Of a stretch of 8,069 nucleotides of DNA, positions 6,140-8,069 are shown piece after piece (the first letter of the stretch is position 1; every line of letters starts with the position of its first letter). The stretch lies in NCBI GenBank assembly GCA_020725315.1, contig DYFG01000071.1, forward strand, positions 1 through 8,069, given 5' to 3'. A model generated the notes under the pieces. That model was not told where the DNA came from. It did no database searches and saw only the letters and a program-made list of their open reading frames with translations. Source of the stretch: Nitrosotalea sp. Its GTDB lineage: Archaea; Halobacteriota; Syntropharchaeia; Alkanophagales; Methanospirareceae. The translations under genes were made by a program, and so were the position numbers.

Positions 6140-6481
6140 ATGGAAATAGATATAGTAGTGGCGGTTAGTTTGGTATTGGGAAGTGCCTCGCTTTTCGGGT
6201 TAATCGTTGGTATATTCAGTGTTTACAATGGAAGAGCAACGAGGAGATTGATTGTAGAGGAAGAGAAGAGAACGCAAGAGATACTGGATGGGATAAGGGA
6301 TACCCAGAGTAGAAGTATTGAGATATTAAATAGGGTAAGTAAGACATTAGATGGCGTGAAAGAGACCTCGGAGAGAAGTATTGAATTATTAAACAAAATG
6401 AGGGAGACCTCGGACAGGAGCATTGAAATGCTCAACAGAAATACCGAAATCCTGGATAAAATCGCCTCACGAATATTCTGA
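6140..6481 (+). CDS. Small membrane-anchored coiled-coil protein, function unknown
   Basis: I do not recognise this 113-residue protein. Residues 5-28 form one hydrophobic helix, followed by a basic stretch (GRATRR). The rest to the end is a predicted coiled coil. Three copies of a T-S-x-R-S-I-E-x-L-N-x pattern start at residues 55, 76 and 90. The steps of 21 and 14 are whole heptads, so the hydrophobic stripe stays in register. Related LDGI/LDGV/LDKI elements occur at about 49, 70 and 105. The architecture (one membrane helix, then a long charged cytoplasmic coil) suggests an oligomerising scaffold or partner protein, but no enzymatic motif is present. The regular amino-acid pattern and matching codon-phase DNA repeats argue that it is translated. 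The last 15 bases overlap the end of the convergent DHH gene. It lies 60 bases after apbE on the same strand; a role with Rnf is not supported by sequence. Confidence 0.75.
   Translation: MEIDIVVAVSLVLGSASLFGLIVGIFSVYNGRATRRLIVEEEKRTQEILDGIRDTQSRSIEILNRVSKTLDGVKETSERSIELLNKMRETSDRSIEMLNRNTEILDKIASRIF
6311..6414 (+). repeat. Degenerate in-frame repeats within the small coiled-coil gene
   Basis: GAGACCTCGGA occurs exactly at 6362-6372 and 6404-6414, 42 bases apart. AGAAGTATTGA occurs exactly at 6311-6321 and 6374-6384, 63 bases apart. Both spacings are multiples of 21, so each copy adds whole heptads to the coiled coil. This looks like internal duplication of a heptad-multiple unit followed by drift. 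Confidence 0.7.
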
Positions 6482-7867
6482 CCCCTTTTGCGCACCGATG
6501 ATTCTATCAAGAGCTGCTATGAATTTCTCCTCAGCTCCCTCTGGAATGGATGCCCCTGCTGCAACAGGATGTCCACCACCAACGCCGCCGACCTCTCTTG
6601 ATGCTTTCTCCATCGCCTGAGCGAGGTCTATTCCCTTTGATACGGCGAGCAGTTTTTTATTACACCGTGCGGATAGCTTCGTCTCAGCCACCTTTCCGTC
6701 CTCTGTCAGGTCTTGCTTGTTTACCACAATTACAATCTTCCCCGTGTACAAATATTCTGCTACGATTCCCGCCAAGACGCCGGTTATACCTCGCTCATGC
6801 ACGAAGAGATAGAAGATATTCTGTAACTCTTTTATTTCACCCTTCTCGCTCTCTATTCTATTCAACTCAGAAACAAGTTTGCTCTGAAATGTTAGGTAGA
6901 GAGACTTTGCTTCTCCTACCAAGCCCTCCTCGCGCAGGCAGAGTCCTATTCCAATGCTTGAGTTCCCCAATCGACCGCACGCATCTACCATCCGCATAAA
7001 ATTGAGCCCGTTCCGTATCACCTCAGAATTTAGAATGTACGTGGTTCCAACCAAAGCGCCTTCGCTGATCTCGGGATTGGATTCGCGTAATAGTGAGAAT
7101 AACGCATCGGACAATCTTTTTTCCGACTCCTTCCCCAAATCGCTTACATTCTTATCGCCGTCTATACCTGCCTTACTCAAGAGAGCATCCACCCACGCTC
7201 CCTTACCGGCGAGCGGGATATAGGGCTCTGTGGAGAAGAGAATCAAATCCCGAATTTTCCCATCGCCGAGCTTCAACCCCTTTTTAACCGAAATAACACC
7301 TTCTTTTACCGCCTCATCCAAAATCAGCTTGTTTATTCCTTTAGTGAACTCCAGCTTATCTCCCAATGTTCCTGCTACTGCAAGTCCAGCAAGATCTATG
7401 TTAGCCTTATTGTCGCCGGCCATGCACCTTGCCATGAGATACGAGAGCCCTGCGGCACAAATCCCATCACCAATCTCATTTTCCATCCCACGCTTCTCCA
7501 TACTCCTGGAGCCGAAGGGATTTATGAGGAGTACGGAGGACACGCGAGATATCGGGGGTGATGCTGAGGCAACATGGTGGTCTAAGATTATCACATCCTT
7601 CTTGTTGAGGTACTCCGTTATCAAATCAGATTGCGCTGTGCCCATATCGCAGAATATGATAAGGTCTTCATCTAATCCTTGAATAAAAGAGCGGTCAAGT
7701 TTGCTTACAATAGTTGTATGAAACTGTATATCGTTTCGAAGCAAGGCGTTACAGATAATCCCCGCAGAGGTTATCCCATCTGCGTCATAATGCGAGATTA
7801 TCCTCGCGTATGCATGGTCTTTTATTAGTTCCGCTGCCTTTTCCACGCTCTTTCGTAATGCCATCAT
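6467..7867 (-). CDS. DHH/DHHA1 phosphoesterase, archaeal RecJ-like (GAN-type) nuclease
   Basis: This is a DHH-superfamily phosphoesterase with a C-terminal DHHA1 domain, most like archaeal RecJ homologues such as the GINS-associated nuclease. Those act on single-stranded DNA or RNA ends with manganese or magnesium. From the ATG at 7867 it has 466 residues. Metal-binding motifs in order are SHYDADG (25-31; H26, D28, D30), FCDMG (72-76; D74), LDHH (95-98) and GTLGD (166-170; D170). The DHHA1 substrate-binding motif GGGHPVAAGA is at about 430-439. Archaeal genomes often have several RecJ paralogues, so replication (GAN), RNA turnover or nucleotide hydrolysis cannot be told apart here. A TTG at 7888 would add seven residues, but the ATGs at 7867/7864 fit the family N-terminus better. 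No Shine-Dalgarno is evident. It is convergent with the small gene (15-base overlap) and divergent from the tRNA. All catalytic residues appear intact. Confidence 0.9.
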   Translation of the reverse strand: MMALRKSVEKAAELIKDHAYARIISHYDADGITSAGIICNALLRNDIQFHTTIVSKLDRSFIQGLDEDLIIFCDMGTAQSDLITEYLNKKDVIILDHHVASASPPISRVSSVLLINPFGSRSMEKRGMENEIGDGICAAGLSYLMARCMAGDNKANIDLAGLAVAGTLGDKLEFTKGINKLILDEAVKEGVISVKKGLKLGDGKIRDLILFSTEPYIPLAGKGAWVDALLSKAGIDGDKNVSDLGKESEKRLSDALFSLLRESNPEISEGALVGTTYILNSEVIRNGLNFMRMVDACGRLGNSSIGIGLCLREEGLVGEAKSLYLTFQSKLVSELNRIESEKGEIKELQNIFYLFVHERGITGVLAGIVAEYLYTGKIVIVVNKQDLTEDGKVAETKLSARCNKKLLAVSKGIDLAQAMEKASREVGGVGGGHPVAAGASIPEGAEEKFIAALDRIIGAQKGSEYS

Positions 7868-7891
7868 GTTTGGTATGAGAAATGCCAAAAG

Positions 7892-7906
7892 AGAAAAGTC
7901 TTTTCT
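7892..7906. promoter_or_regulatory. 15-base perfect palindrome upstream of the DHH gene
   Basis: AGAAAAG (7892-7898) and CTTTTCT (7900-7906) are exact inverse complements around a single central T. The palindrome starts 25 bases before the DHH ATG at 7867. If the AT-rich box at 7920-7932 is the TATA element, it covers the expected transcription start. That would suit a repressor site. With only A/G-rich arms it may also be chance. Confidence 0.3.
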
Positions 7907-7916
7907 GTAATAACCT

Positions 7917-7932
7917 TTCTTTATCTTTTAAG
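7917..7932. promoter_or_regulatory. Shared TATA-like element of tRNA-Arg and the DHH gene
   Basis: TTCTTTATCTTTTAAG has its centre about 24 bases before the tRNA 5' end at 7949, as expected for an archaeal tRNA promoter. Read on the minus strand it gives CTTAAAAGATAAAG, a possible TATA box for the DHH gene. A second minus-strand option is GGTTATTAC (7906-7914). The tRNA assignment is the better supported of the two. Confidence 0.45.
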
Positions 7933-7948
7933 AAGAAGAATGTTGACA

Positions 7949-8023
7949 GGGCGTGTGGCCTAGCCAGGACAGGGCGGCAGCCTCCTAAGCTGCAAATCAC
8001 GGGTTCAAATCCCGTCACGCCCG
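7949..8023 (+). tRNA. tRNA-Arg (anticodon CCT)
   Basis: A full cloverleaf folds without mismatches. The acceptor stem GGGCGTG (7949-7955) pairs with CACGCCC (8016-8022), with discriminator G at 8023. The D stem GCCT (7958-7961) pairs with GGGC (7972-7975) with one T-G wobble. The anticodon stem GCAGC/GCTGC (7977-7981, 7989-7993) encloses the loop CTCCTAA with anticodon CCT at 7984-7986, reading AGG. The variable loop is AAATC. The T stem ACGGG/CCCGT encloses TTCAAAT. CCA is not encoded. No intron is present. The D-arm stretch GTGGCCTAGCCAGGACAGGGC is characteristic of archaeal arginine tRNAs. AGG is in regular use in the neighbouring genes. Confidence 0.97.
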
Positions 8024-8069
8024 TACCTTTAAAATCCCAAACTCTAAATCCTAAATATCAAACATTTAA
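8024..8069. other. AT-rich stretch after the tRNA, no feature seen
   Basis: This 46-base tail is AT-rich, with loosely similar AAATCC/AAATCC units (8032-8051). There is no run of T residues that would mark a terminator on the plus strand and no gene start before the window ends. Any 3' flanking gene or tRNA-linked integration site lies outside the window. Confidence 0.4.

Noticed and set aside
6223..6510. A minus-strand hydrophobic open frame opposite the small coiled-coil gene
   Set aside because: It is the mirror of the heptad repeats. Ser/Leu/Ile-rich antisense translation is expected from Glu/Arg/Asn-rich codons. It also overlaps the 3' end of the DHH gene in another frame.
7868..7888. 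TTG at 7888 as the DHH gene start
   Set aside because: The seven added residues precede two ATGs, and family members start close to the first helix (ALRKSVEKAAELIK). There is no ribosome site upstream of the TTG.
7785..8018. A minus-strand 77-codon open frame crossing the tRNA
   Set aside because: It reads through a perfectly folded tRNA and into the DHH gene in another frame. The apparent protein start is the tRNA complement.
8030..8055. AAATCC-like units as the start of a CRISPR or other direct repeat array
   Set aside because: The units are 6 to 8 bases, imperfect and without regular spacers. They are ordinary AT-rich sequence.

Overview
This is a 8,069-base stretch of an archaeal chromosome, most likely a euryarchaeon of the methane-cycling kind (Methanosarcinales or ANME-like relatives). 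Four things point to archaea. The tRNA-Arg has an archaeal-type D arm and no encoded CCA. The DHH phosphoesterase most resembles archaeal RecJ-like/GAN nucleases. The Rnf gene order C-D-G-E-A-B matches Methanosarcina (but also Clostridia). Several genes lack a Shine-Dalgarno and have a TATA-like box 24-28 bases before the start, as in leaderless archaeal transcripts. The exact lineage is inference. GC content is roughly 45% by eye.

Layout: 1-231 has no convincing gene, only two small hairpins, a doubtful 29-codon frame and a U-rich terminator candidate. 232-5039 (minus strand) is a complete six-gene rnfCDGEAB operon, read right to left with gaps of 7, 11, -14, 6 and 1 bases. 5040-5092 is a divergent promoter. 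5093-6079 (plus) is apbE, a predicted lipoprotein FAD:protein FMN transferase. 6140-6481 (plus) is a small membrane-anchored coiled-coil protein of unknown function. 6467-7867 (minus) is a DHH/DHHA1 RecJ-like phosphoesterase overlapping it tail to tail. 7949-8023 (plus) is tRNA-Arg(CCT), divergent from the DHH gene.

How the genes fit together: Rnf oxidises reduced ferredoxin at RnfB/RnfC on the cytoplasmic side and passes electrons through the membrane via the RnfA/RnfE iron-sulfur cluster and the covalent flavins of RnfD and RnfG, while exporting cations. ApbE attaches those FMNs, and its lipoprotein signal places it on the outer face where the RnfG flavin domain lies. One 53-base promoter with a near-palindromic TATA element sits almost equally far from both start codons, so flavin loader and flavoproteins may be expressed together.

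Most notable: the position held by the multihaem cytochrome c gene (mmcA) in Methanosarcina rnf operons is taken here by divergent apbE, and no haem-binding CxxCH gene lies in the window. RnfC also departs from the usual family sequence at two loops that line the nucleotide/FMN site. The electron acceptor of this Rnf is therefore an open question. I see no CRISPR array, insertion sequence, prophage or defence system.
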